Shown piece by piece: positions 17,799 through 26,386 of a DNA stretch of 64,000 bases. How positions within the stretch are numbered: the first letter of the stretch is position 1; the number at the start of each line of letters is the position of its first letter. This DNA is from Acidobacteriaceae bacterium. Lineage in GTDB: Bacteria; Acidobacteriota; Terriglobia; Terriglobales; Acidobacteriaceae. The translations under genes and the position numbers were made by a program. Under the pieces are notes generated by a model. That model worked only from the letters and a program-made list of their open reading frames with translations, made no database searches and was not told where the DNA came from. The stretch covers positions 62,001 to 126,000 of the forward strand of contig PLXE01000047.1 of the NCBI GenBank assembly GCA_003151335.1, read 5' to 3'.

Positions 17799-20657
17799 AT
17801 GATCGACCAGATCGTATCCCATTACCGCATTATCGAGAAAGTCGGCGGCGGAGGGATGGGTGTGGTCTATAAGGCCGAGGACGTTTCCCTGCACCGTTTT
17901 GTCGCCCTGAAGTTCTTGCCGGATGAAATCGCCAAAGACCCCCAAGCCCTTGCCCGCTTCGAGCGAGAGGCGCAGGCGGCCTCTGCCCTGAACCATCCCA
18001 ATATCTGCACCATCTATGAAATCGGTGAGCAGGACGGTAAGCCCTTCATCGTCATGGAATTTCTGGACGGCATGACGCTGAAGCATCGTATCGCCGCAAA
18101 ACCCATCGAGAGCGATGTTCTGCTTGGCCTGGCCATTGAGATTGCTGACGCATTGGACGCGGCGCATTCGGAAGGGATTGTCCATCGCGACATCAAGCCC
18201 GCCAACATTTTTGTGACCGCGCGCGGCCACGCCAAGATCCTCGATTTCGGGCTGGCCAAGATCGTCGCCAAAGCCGGTTCATCGAGCAAGATTTCAGCAA
18301 CCGAGGCGATGGCAGAGACACGCGCCGAACTGCACCCGACCAGCCCCGGTTCTGCGGTCGGCACCGTGGCTTACATGTCGCCCGAGCAGGTACGGGCCAA
18401 AGACCTCGATAACCGTTCGGACCTGTTCTCGTTTGGGGTGGTGTTGTACGAAATGGCCACCGGCCTCATGCCGTTTCGCGGCGAAAGTTCGGGAGTCATC
18501 TCCAAGGCAATTCTGGACGGCGCGCCCACTTCGCCAGTGCGGTTGAATCCCGACATATCGCCCGAGCTGGAACGAATCATCAACAAAGCCCTGGAGAAGG
18601 ACCGCAATCTGCGTTACCAGCACGCTGCGGAAATGCGCGCGGACTTGCAGCGGGCAAAGCGGGACATCGAGAGCGGAGCCAGTTCTGCGGTGTCCTCGAG
18701 TGCGGTGGCTGTGCCAGAAGCGGTTGCTGCTCCAGGCAGCAAGCTCTGGAGGATTGCGTTTCTGGTCCTGCTGAGCGCGGCGCTGGTCGCGGGCGGGCTT
18801 TACTATCGCGGGCATCAAGCCAAGCCACTGACCGACAAAGACACCATTGTCCTCGCCGATTTCACCAACAGCACCGGCGACAGCGTTTTCGACGACACGC
18901 TGAAGCAAGGACTCTCGGTGCAGCTTGAGCAATCGCCCTTTCTCGACCTGGTTTCCGAGCGCAAGGTGAACGAGACTTTGCGGCTGATGGGCCGCCCCGC
19001 GGGTGACCGTTTGACCCCGGAGCTGGCCCGCGAAGTCTGCCAGCGCAGGGGCAGCCGAGCCATCCTGACCGGCTCCATTGCTGCGCTGGGCAGCCAATAC
19101 GTGATCGGCCTGAAGGCGGCGAACTGCAACACGGGAGACGTGTTGGCGCAAGCGCAGGAGCAGGCGGCGGGCAAGGAAGCGGTGCTCAAGGCCCTGGACA
19201 ATGCGGCGGTCAGCTTGCGCGCCAAGCTGGGAGAGTCGCTCAGTTCGGTGCAGAAATATGCCACCCCGGTGGAGGAAGCGACCACGCCCTCGCTGGAGGC
19301 CCTGAAAGCCTACAGCCTGGGAAGGAAAATGCAGGCTGCAAAAGGGGACGTTCCGGCTTTGCCCTTCTACAAGCGCGCGGTGGAACTGGACCCGAATTTT
19401 GCCGTGGCCTACCGGTCCATGTCCGTTGTCTATGGCAACCTCAACGAGTTGGGCCGGGCGGCGGAGAATTCGCGCCAGGCTTACCAGCTGCGGGAGAAGG
19501 TGAGCGAACGGGAGCGGCTCGCCATCGAGGCAATCTATTATACCTACACCACCGGGGAACTGGAGAAGGCGGCGCAGGCCTACGAGCTGTGGCAGCAAAC
19601 CTACCCGCGGGACTATTTAGCTTACATCAACCTGGGAGATATTTACGGCATCCTGGGTAACTGGGAAAAGGCATTGCGGGAAGCCAGCGGGGCGCTCCGC
19701 CTGGAGCCCAATGATGAAAACAACTATCTCAACCTCGGCAACGACTACGCGAACCTCAACCGGCTGGACGAGGCGGAGACGGTGTACAAGCAAGCCGAGG
19801 AGCGCAAGCTGGAGGGCGAGTTCCTGCTGACCAACCGTTACCAGCTGGCGTTTCTCAAGGGCGATGCGGCGCAGACGGCGCAACTGCTCGCGGCTGCCAT
19901 GGGCAAGCCGGGCGCGGAAGAGCTGGTGTTGGCCTATCAAGCGGACACCGAAGCCTGGTACGGCAAATTGAAGAAGGCGCGCGAGGTGACCCGGCAGGCG
20001 ATGGAGTCAGCCCAACACGACGACGCCAAAGAGGCGGCCGCAATGTATCAGGCAGCGGCGGCGCTGCGCGAGGTGGAATCAGGCAACCGGAACCAGGCCC
20101 TTGCCGAGGCCACAGCGGCGGTGAAGTTGGCCCCAAACCGCGACGTACGGGCGATGGCGGCAGTGGCCCTGGCGCGGGCAGGCGATACCGCAGGGGCGGA
20201 GAAGCTGGCGGCTGATCTCGACAAGACATTCCCCCTAGACACGCTGGTCCAGAGGTATTGGCTACCCACCATCCAGGCGGCGGTCGCCCTGCAGCGCAAA
20301 GACCCCAACCGGGCCATCGAAGTATTGCGCGTGGCCAGCGCCATCGAACTCGGCCAACCCACGCAGGTGGTTGTATTCCTATGCCCGGTTTATCTGCGGG
20401 GAGAAGCCTATCTCATGCTGCACGACGGCCAGGCCGCGGCAGCGGAATTCCAGAAGTTCATCGATCACCGGGGAGCGGTGGTGAACTTTCAATGGGGAGT
20501 GCTGGCCCGCCTCGGCTTGGCTCGCGCTTACGCCGTGCAGGGCGATACCGCCAAGGCCCGCGCCGCCTATAAGGACTTCCTCACGCTCTGGAAAGACGCC
20601 GACCCCGATGTTCCTATCCTGAAGGACGCCAAGGCGGAGTACGCGAAGCTACCGTAA
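17799..20657 (+). CDS. Transmembrane Ser/Thr protein kinase with TPR ectodomain
   Basis: A 952-aa Hanks-type receptor kinase. The kinase domain covers about residues 9-270: P-loop [12 protein letters not shown], catalytic K38, HRDIKPAN with D131, DFG at 149-151, and a Pro/Ser-rich activation segment before [11 protein letters not shown] single membrane span ([18 protein letters not shown]) is near 316-336. Outside is a TolB/FlgO-like segment starting [20 protein letters not shown], then many TPRs to the C-terminus. This architecture is common in Acidobacteriota. The signal and substrates are unknown; the gene stands alone. Confidence 0.95.
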   Translation: MIDQIVSHYRIIEKVGGGGMGVVYKAEDVSLHRFVALKFLPDEIAKDPQALARFEREAQAASALNHPNICTIYEIGEQDGKPFIVMEFLDGMTLKHRIAAKPIESDVLLGLAIEIADALDAAHSEGIVHRDIKPANIFVTARGHAKILDFGLAKIVAKAGSSSKISATEAMAETRAELHPTSPGSAVGTVAYMSPEQVRAKDLDNRSDLFSFGVVLYEMATGLMPFRGESSGVISKAILDGAPTSPVRLNPDISPELERIINKALEKDRNLRYQHAAEMRADLQRAKRDIESGASSAVSSSAVAVPEAVAAPGSKLWRIAFLVLLSAALVAGGLYYRGHQAKPLTDKDTIVLADFTNSTGDSVFDDTLKQGLSVQLEQSPFLDLVSERKVNETLRLMGRPAGDRLTPELAREVCQRRGSRAILTGSIAALGSQYVIGLKAANCNTGDVLAQAQEQAAGKEAVLKALDNAAVSLRAKLGESLSSVQKYATPVEEATTPSLEALKAYSLGRKMQAAKGDVPALPFYKRAVELDPNFAVAYRSMSVVYGNLNELGRAAENSRQAYQLREKVSERERLAIEAIYYTYTTGELEKAAQAYELWQQTYPRDYLAYINLGDIYGILGNWEKALREASGALRLEPNDENNYLNLGNDYANLNRLDEAETVYKQAEERKLEGEFLLTNRYQLAFLKGDAAQTAQLLAAAMGKPGAEELVLAYQADTEAWYGKLKKAREVTRQAMESAQHDDAKEAAAMYQAAAALREVESGNRNQALAEATAAVKLAPNRDVRAMAAVALARAGDTAGAEKLAADLDKTFPLDTLVQRYWLPTIQAAVALQRKDPNRAIEVLRVASAIELGQPTQVVVFLCPVYLRGEAYLMLHDGQAAAAEFQKFIDHRGAVVNFQWGVLARLGLARAYAVQGDTAKARAAYKDFLTLWKDADPDVPILKDAKAEYAKLP

Positions 20658-20740
20658 CTGCGCGCTCGGCCCTGAAAGCAACTAGACCTTCAAACGGTAC
20701 AAGACCCAGTTCTGGTTCCGCTCCGCTCGGACCTTGGTCG

Positions 20741-21496
20741 TTATCTTGTACTGGCCGAGTAAGCTTTGGCTACCTTCGACAACTTTCTTTTTCGCTTGTG
20801 GCGGAAGGTGCTGCGATGTCCGCGACGATCTTCTTGCTGGAAGCGGACCTTCTTGGCTTTCGAACCCCACTCTGTCTCCTCTTTGCCGCGGCTCCAATAG
20901 CTCTGGTAGCCGCCTTCGTGCAGATCGAACGGCTTATCCAGTATTTCCATGTGGTCGAAACGAGTCGATCCCTTCTTATGGAACATTTCGAAGTACGAGG
21001 GATACACGAAGTCGGTCATGGCGATTCCGTCCACCTTGAAGAACAGCTCCTCCACCGGGTCTGCCACTTCGTAGTCATACAGGCGGTTCTTCTTGGGCCC
21101 GGTGGAGTAGAGGTTGGCGGCGGGATCGACCAGCATCTCGGCCAACTCGTGCGAGGCGGCGACGCTTACCTGGTCCTTTTGCTTCAGTATGTTCTTGACG
21201 AACACTTTCGACATCGGCAGCCCCTCGGGAGTCACGTCGTGATAGCCCTCCAGGGTCGCGTCGCGCGCACTATCCAGAAACGCCATGGCCCACGCCCCCT
21301 TGAGGAAGCCGGTGGACTTCACCAGTTCCGCCGGCGTTCCCCAGACCGGCGCAAAATGCTCGTCCACGAATTTCTGCATGGCAGCGATGAGGGCATCGAA
21401 GTCCACGCCCATCGGGGTCTTGGCGTTGTTGAAGCACGCGATTTTGGGCACGCGATTCTTGTACGAAAATGGATGCATGGATGACTTCCCCGGCAT
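20741..21496 (-). CDS. Hypothetical protein with HExxxE...D zincin-like motif
   Basis: About 251 aa from MPGKSSMHPFSYKNRVP at 21496, preceded by GGGAGGAATGAATCC, a good ribosome-binding site; the longer frame to 21646 is less likely. SHELAEMLVDP puts H116, E117, E120 and D124 in a spacing resembling metal-binding helices. YEVADPVEELFF and MTDFVYPSYFEM follow. No signal peptide is visible, and the tail is rich in Lys/Arg. I do not recognise a named family; a protease-like fold is only a suggestion. It is convergent with the kinase gene. Confidence 0.65.
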   Translation of the reverse strand: MPGKSSMHPFSYKNRVPKIACFNNAKTPMGVDFDALIAAMQKFVDEHFAPVWGTPAELVKSTGFLKGAWAMAFLDSARDATLEGYHDVTPEGLPMSKVFVKNILKQKDQVSVAASHELAEMLVDPAANLYSTGPKKNRLYDYEVADPVEELFFKVDGIAMTDFVYPSYFEMFHKKGSTRFDHMEILDKPFDLHEGGYQSYWSRGKEETEWGSKAKKVRFQQEDRRGHRSTFRHKRKRKLSKVAKAYSASTR

Positions 21497-21545
21497 GGAT
21501 TCATTCCTCCCGATATTCAATTTCCTATTTTGTTTTCTGCGAGGC

Positions 21546-21551
21546 AGTATA
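21546..21551 (-). promoter_or_regulatory. Candidate -10 box (TATACT)
   Basis: TATACT on the minus strand lies about 50 nt before the start of the gene at 21496, but the -35 region is weak. The rest of the 341-nt gap 21497-21837 carries no convincing gene. It contains an inverted pair GTGAG/CTCAC at 21704-21721 that could bind a regulator of the downstream Fe-S operon, though this is short and unproven. Confidence 0.35.
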
Positions 21552-21837
21552 CCCGATTCGCAATGCCGGAACGGCTGTTTCCGAAGCCGCCGGCAACTCC
21601 CGCCGCCAGCAACCTGCCCTTCGCCGTCGCTTGGCAATTCGCACAATCCCCGGCGCCCCCGACATCACTGCGGCAGCCGTCAAACCTAGGCACTGGTCGC
21701 GACGTGAGTGACGCTGCTCACAGAAAAAGACCGGGCTCTGGGCGCAACATTATCTGGGGCAGTACACGTCATTAGTAAGCCCCCGGGCGACCAGCTGGCA
21801 GTTGAATCGTTACCGCGCGGTTGCCAGGAGCAGCAGA

Positions 21838-23484
21838 GTGCGTTTTCCCAGACCGACAGCGTTGCGCCGGACCTCGCAGATCATCTTCTTTCTGCTGTTT
21901 CTCTTTCTGCTGCTGAAGACCGAGTTTCGGGGTTCGCTGCACGCCGCCGCGACCGATATGCGCATCCCCTATCCGGTCCGCCTCTTCTTTCAGATTGATC
22001 CCCTGATGGCGTTGACGAATGTGCTCTCCAGCCGCGCGCTGTACCACGGTCTGCTGTGGTCACTGGTTGTGCTGGTTCCAACGCTGTTTCTCGGGCGCTT
22101 TTTCTGCGGCTGGATCTGTCCTCTTGGCTCTGTCCACCACTTCTTCGGCAGCCTGAAATCAGAGCGTAAGCGTGGAAAACGGATGCTCGAATCCAATCGC
22201 TACAAGCGCTGGCAGACAACCAAGTACTACCTGCTGATAGCCGGGCTGGCCGCGGCGTTGCTGGGTTCGGGCATCCTGGGCTGGCTGGATCCCATCGCGT
22301 TGCTGGTGCGCTCACTGGCTCTGTCCCTTTTACCAGGGACCAATTACGCCCTCAGCGCCGTCTTGCATGCGATGGAGCATAGCCGGTTCGCGCCCCTTCA
22401 AGCCACGGGCGGGATTTTGCATTTTGCTCTGGGCGGGTGGCTGCTCACCTTCAAGCAGTTGTACTTCCGGCAGGCCATCGGGCTCGGGCTGATCTTCATT
22501 TTCCTGGTGGCGCTGAATTTTCGCATCACGCGCTTCTGGTGCCGTGCGCTGTGCCCGCTGGGCGCACTGCTGGGCATCGTTTCGCGCTGGTCCGTTCTCG
22601 GGCTGGTCAAGCACACGGAACACTGCAAGGACTGCGACCGCTGCCTGCTGCACTGCCAGGGCGGCGATGATCCCATCGGCGGAGTTCCCTGGCGCCAGGC
22701 AGAGTGTCATCTCTGCCTGAATTGTGTTGCGGATTGTCCTGAGCAGGGCCTGCACTTCAAGTTTTTCGCGGCGCAAGAATCCCTGGGCGCGAGCTTGCAG
22801 CGGCGCAAGGTGCTCACCGGTTTGGTGGCGGGAGCGGCGGTGGTTCCTCTGCTGCGCAGCACGCCAGGGTTCGCAGCCCAGCGCAATGCACGCCTGCTGC
22901 GCCCTCCGGGAGCGCTCGACGAGGACTACTTCCTGGCACGTTGTATCCGTTGTGGCGAGTGCATGAAAGTTTGCCCGACCAACGCGCTTCATCCTGCACT
23001 GGGCGAGGCGGGGCTGGAAGGTCTGTGGACGCCGGTTATGGTGCCGCGGATTGGTTACTGCGAAACCAGTTGCGTGCTTTGTTCGCAGGTTTGTCCCACC
23101 GGAGCAATCTGGGAGATCACTTCCAAAGAGAAGGGCTGGGCCGCGGGCGGCGCACACGACGCAAAGCCAATTCATGTGGGCACGGCCTTTTTCGATCGCG
23201 GCCGTTGTCTTCCCTGGGCCATGGCAACCGAGTGCATTGTCTGCGAGGAATGGTGCCCGACATCGCCCAAAGCCATCTACCTGCAGCCAGCCGAAGTCGT
23301 GATCGCCGACGGCAATCGCACGCTGGTGAAGCAACCGCTGCTGGATCCCGCTCGTTGTGTAGGCTGCGGCGCGTGCGAATACGCCTGCCCGGTCCAGGAC
23401 CAGCCGGCGATTTACGTGACCAGCATCGGCGAGAGCCGCTCCCGGACGAACCAATTTCTGCTGAATCGAGGCAAGACAAGATGA
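21838..23484 (+). CDS. NapH/NapG-like polyferredoxin membrane protein
   Basis: About 548 aa from GTG 21838, which has AGGAG 7 nt upstream; a TTG at 21802 is also in frame. The N-terminal half resembles NapH/MauN/CcoG: several membrane spans with FFCGWICPLG and FWCRALCPLG, then two 4Fe-4S motifs (CKDCDRCLLHC, CHLCLNCVADC). The C-terminal half resembles NapG/MauM: CIRCGECMKVCP, CVLCSQVCP, CIVCEEWCP and CVGCGACEYACP. It looks like a fusion of two normally separate proteins, giving an electron wire across the membrane. First gene of the AmmeMemoRadiSam operon. Confidence 0.88.
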   Translation: MRFPRPTALRRTSQIIFFLLFLFLLLKTEFRGSLHAAATDMRIPYPVRLFFQIDPLMALTNVLSSRALYHGLLWSLVVLVPTLFLGRFFCGWICPLGSVHHFFGSLKSERKRGKRMLESNRYKRWQTTKYYLLIAGLAAALLGSGILGWLDPIALLVRSLALSLLPGTNYALSAVLHAMEHSRFAPLQATGGILHFALGGWLLTFKQLYFRQAIGLGLIFIFLVALNFRITRFWCRALCPLGALLGIVSRWSVLGLVKHTEHCKDCDRCLLHCQGGDDPIGGVPWRQAECHLCLNCVADCPEQGLHFKFFAAQESLGASLQRRKVLTGLVAGAAVVPLLRSTPGFAAQRNARLLRPPGALDEDYFLARCIRCGECMKVCPTNALHPALGEAGLEGLWTPVMVPRIGYCETSCVLCSQVCPTGAIWEITSKEKGWAAGGAHDAKPIHVGTAFFDRGRCLPWAMATECIVCEEWCPTSPKAIYLQPAEVVIADGNRTLVKQPLLDPARCVGCGACEYACPVQDQPAIYVTSIGESRSRTNQFLLNRGKTR

Positions 23485-23993
23485 CGGCGGCACGGTCAAC
23501 CCCGCGGACCGTATTGGCAAGCGCGATGTGCGTAGTGGCGCTGCTTGGCGCTGCTGCTTGCCATCGGCGGCAGAGCGTGGCAGAGGCTTTCCCGGCGTCA
23601 AATGACGTTGCCGACTGGACGAAAACCTCCGATGTCCGCACGTTTGAGGCTGCCGATCTTTGGAAGTACATTGACGGCGAGGCCGAAAAGTACCTGAAGG
23701 CCGGCGTGCAGCGCGCCTCAACCGCCGATTACAAGTTCCAGAACAAGCTCGAGGCGGTCGTGGATATCTACACCATGTCCAGCGCGAACGGGGCTGCACA
23801 AATCTTCGACTCGGAGCCTGCTGCCGATGCGAAGTCTGTCCAGTTGGCTGACGGAGCGCGCCTGTTCAGCCAGAGTCTGGTCTTCCGCAAAGGACGCTAT
23901 CTGGTGCGAATCGTGAGTTATGAAGAATCCGACGATGCACCGCAGGCACTCGTCGCTCTGGGGCGGGGCATCGAGCAACGGCTTGGTAAGTAG
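23481..23993 (+). CDS. DUF6599 family lipoprotein
   Basis: A 170-aa protein whose ATG overlaps the previous stop (ATGA). A hydrophobic leader (VLASAMCVVALLGAAACHRR) ends at a likely lipobox Cys. The mature part contains TFEAADLWKYIDGEAEKYLK and VVDIYTMSSANGAAQIFDSE, features of the DUF6599 family often found near DUF362 and Fe-S proteins. Function unknown; position suggests an envelope accessory of the same pathway. Confidence 0.75.
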   Translation: MTAARSTPRTVLASAMCVVALLGAAACHRRQSVAEAFPASNDVADWTKTSDVRTFEAADLWKYIDGEAEKYLKAGVQRASTADYKFQNKLEAVVDIYTMSSANGAAQIFDSEPAADAKSVQLADGARLFSQSLVFRKGRYLVRIVSYEESDDAPQALVALGRGIEQRLGK

Positions 23994-24063
23994 CGGGCCA
24001 AGTCCTGTGCCCCTCGTCACTGCCAAGCAGACTCGGGTTGGAGTATGAAAGGAGTGGGGCAAT

Positions 24064-25104
24064 GTGGCTCCGCAGCCATCGCCCGCAGCGGCGCTTATGA
24101 AGAAGAGCGAGGGTACGCGGCGTGATTTCCTGAGGACGTGTATCGCCGGCGCCGCCGTTCTTGGCGCCGGCGGCAGCATACAACTCCTCGACGCGGCTGA
24201 GCAGAGCTCGGCGCTCGCGAAGTCCAGAGTGGTGATCGCGCGCGACCCGATGCTGCGCGGCGCCGGCACGACCGTTGATTCGCAGCGCGTCCTGGACCTG
24301 CTCGACCACGCCCTGCAAGCTCTTTTCGACGCGGACCGCCCAGCCGACCCGTGGAAGAACCTGGTCCGTCCCGGCGACAGGGTGGGGCTAAAGGTGAACG
24401 CACTGGGAGGACGCGCCTTCTCCACCAACCTTCAGTTGGTGGAAGCGGTTTGCGAAAGATTGCAGGAGGCGGGGGTCAAAGCGAAAGACATCGTCGTTTG
24501 GGACCGCGATACGGAAGAGTTGGAACGCGCCGGATTCCATATTTCCAATGCGCCCAACCATGTCCAGTGCTTCGGCACCGATCGCACCGGCTACGAGGAC
24601 GACCTGGTGACGTACGGCAGTGTCGGCAGCCGCCTGTCGAGGATCCTGACCCGAAGCTGCAATGTCCTGATCAACATGCCCCTGTTAAAAGACCACGACG
24701 GCGCGGGCGTTAGTATCGCGCTCAAGAACATGTATGGCGTCATTCACAACCCGAATAAATATCACCCGAACGGCTGTAATCCGTACGTCGCCGATGTAAA
24801 TATGCTGCCCGACATCCGGACGAAGATGCGACTGACGATCTGCGATGCAACCACGGCGATGTACGAAGGCGGCCCCGCCTACAAGCCGCAATACAGTTGG
24901 AAGAACAATGCCCTGATGGTTTCGCGCGATCCTGTGGCGCTCGACTACGTCGGCTGGCAGGCGATTGAACGCAAGCGCGCGGAGAAGAAATTGAAGACGC
25001 TGGAAGCGGAGAAGAGGGCGCCGCTCTACATTGCGACGGCCGCCGATGCCCAGCATCGGCTGGGCACCAATGATCCCAGGAGGATCGCAGTGATTGAAGG
25101 CTAG
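24064..25104 (+). CDS. DUF362 domain protein with Tat leader (1)
   Basis: A 346-aa protein from GTG 24064, with AAAGGAG at 24048-24054; ATG 24097 is an alternative. The twin-arginine leader TRRDFLRTCIAGAAVLGAG (RR at 19-20) implies folded export. The DUF362 core covers the rest: VRPGDRVGLKVNALGG, NVLINMPLLKDH, GVSIALKNMYGVIHNPNKYH and DPVALDYVGWQ. No complete ferredoxin motif is visible, unlike some DUF362 proteins. It lies between the DUF6599 and radical SAM genes, with gaps of 70 and 24 nt. Confidence 0.85.
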   Translation: MAPQPSPAAALMKKSEGTRRDFLRTCIAGAAVLGAGGSIQLLDAAEQSSALAKSRVVIARDPMLRGAGTTVDSQRVLDLLDHALQALFDADRPADPWKNLVRPGDRVGLKVNALGGRAFSTNLQLVEAVCERLQEAGVKAKDIVVWDRDTEELERAGFHISNAPNHVQCFGTDRTGYEDDLVTYGSVGSRLSRILTRSCNVLINMPLLKDHDGAGVSIALKNMYGVIHNPNKYHPNGCNPYVADVNMLPDIRTKMRLTICDATTAMYEGGPAYKPQYSWKNNALMVSRDPVALDYVGWQAIERKRAEKKLKTLEAEKRAPLYIATAADAQHRLGTNDPRRIAVIEG

Positions 25105-25128
25105 ACCGGTAGGTAAGTGAGGTCCGTT

Positions 25129-26370
25129 ATGGCGCGCGAGATGATTTCGCCGGCCGATGTGAAGTTCCCGGAAGTCAGCCCGATCAACGAGCTCGTCCGC
25201 AGCGCTGAGTTGGGCCCACCGTTGCTGCCGCTTGACCGGCGTTCCTTTCTGAAGTGCGCGGTGATGGCGGGAGCGGCGTGCGGCCTCAGCGCCTTCGCCG
25301 AGCCATGCGCTGCGCTGCTGCCCTGGGCTGGCGGGCCCACGCAAGGCGATGCCCAGTTCACGGTCGAAGCGAAGTTCTACGAGAGGCTCCACAACCAGAA
25401 AATCAAGTGCAAACTGTGCCCGCGCGAATGCGTGGTTGGCGATCGCGAGCGCGGCTACTGTGGCGTGCGAGAGAACCGCGGAGGAACTTACTATACGCTG
25501 GTCCACTCGCGGGTTTGCGCCGCGCACATCGATCCCATCGAGAAGAAGCCATTGTTCCACTATCTGCCGGGCACGCTGGCGTTTTCGCTGGCCACGGCCG
25601 GCTGCAACGTGAACTGCAAGTTTTGCCAGAACTGGGACATCTCCCAGGTGCGTCCGGAGCAGGTCCGCGCCGATTACGCTCCTCCAAAGACGGTTGCCGA
25701 GATGGCAAAGCAGAATCGCTGTCCCACCATCGCCTACACCTACAGCGAGCCTGTCATCTTCAGCGAGTACCTGATGGATACGGCTGATGCCGGCCACGAG
25801 GCTGGCGTTCGCAGTGTGGTCGTGTCCAACGGCTACATGCAAACCGAGTCGTTGAAGGCGGCGTACGGCAAGATGGACGCGGTCAAGATCGATCTAAAGG
25901 CGTTTTCTGAGTCGTATTACCGGGACGTGGTCGGCGGCGAACTGAAGCCCGTTTTGGACTGCCTCGTCACCCTGCGCAAGTTGGCGAAGTGGACCGAGAT
26001 CGTCTATCTGGTGGTCCCGACGCTCAACGATAGTGACTCGGAGTTCCGCGGCCTGGTCCGCTGGATCAAGACCAACCTGGGCGTGGATGTGCCAGTGCAT
26101 TTCACCCAATTTCATCCGCAATATCTTCTGAAGAACCTGCCCTTCACGCCAGTTCCGACGCTGGAGCGTGCCAAGGCGATGGCTGACGCCGAGGGCCTGC
26201 ACTACGTTTACATCGGCAACGTTCCCGGTCATCCTGCGCAGAACACCTACTGCCCGAAGTGCCGCCATCTGCTGGTGGAGCGCGTGGGACTGACGACCAG
26301 CCAGATGTTGATTCGCAAAGGTAGTTGTCCATTCTGCAAGCAGCCGATTCCGGGCATGTGGCACGCATGA
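25129..26370 (+). CDS. amrS: AmmeMemoRadiSam system radical SAM enzyme, with twin-arginine leader
   Basis: A 413-aa protein from ATG 25129 (GAGG 6 nt upstream; a GTG at 25117 adds 4 residues). The radical SAM cluster motif is CNVNCKFC (C159, C163, C166) within AGCNVNCKFCQNWDIS. An earlier CKLCPRECVVG...CGV segment and a C-terminal CPKC...CPFC pair may bind metal. The family is recognised from these motifs together with its MEMO1/AMMECR1 neighbour. Unusually, residues 36-62 (DRRSFLKCAVMAGAACGL...) form a Tat-like leader after a long n-region. The reaction is unknown. Confidence 0.9.
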   Translation: MAREMISPADVKFPEVSPINELVRSAELGPPLLPLDRRSFLKCAVMAGAACGLSAFAEPCAALLPWAGGPTQGDAQFTVEAKFYERLHNQKIKCKLCPRECVVGDRERGYCGVRENRGGTYYTLVHSRVCAAHIDPIEKKPLFHYLPGTLAFSLATAGCNVNCKFCQNWDISQVRPEQVRADYAPPKTVAEMAKQNRCPTIAYTYSEPVIFSEYLMDTADAGHEAGVRSVVVSNGYMQTESLKAAYGKMDAVKIDLKAFSESYYRDVVGGELKPVLDCLVTLRKLAKWTEIVYLVVPTLNDSDSEFRGLVRWIKTNLGVDVPVHFTQFHPQYLLKNLPFTPVPTLERAKAMADAEGLHYVYIGNVPGHPAQNTYCPKCRHLLVERVGLTTSQMLIRKGSCPFCKQPIPGMWHA

Positions 26371-26386
26371 GCGAGGAGGAAGCGTC

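Noticed and set aside
21704-21721. CRP/FNR-like site GTGAG-N8-CTCAC before the Fe-S operon
   Set aside because: Arms are only 5 bp and the spacing differs from the TGTGA-N6-TCACA consensus, so it is noted only within the intergenic entry.
22330-23799. 489-codon minus-strand frame
   Set aside because: Antisense to the polyferredoxin gene; its composition follows from the codon bias of the real gene.
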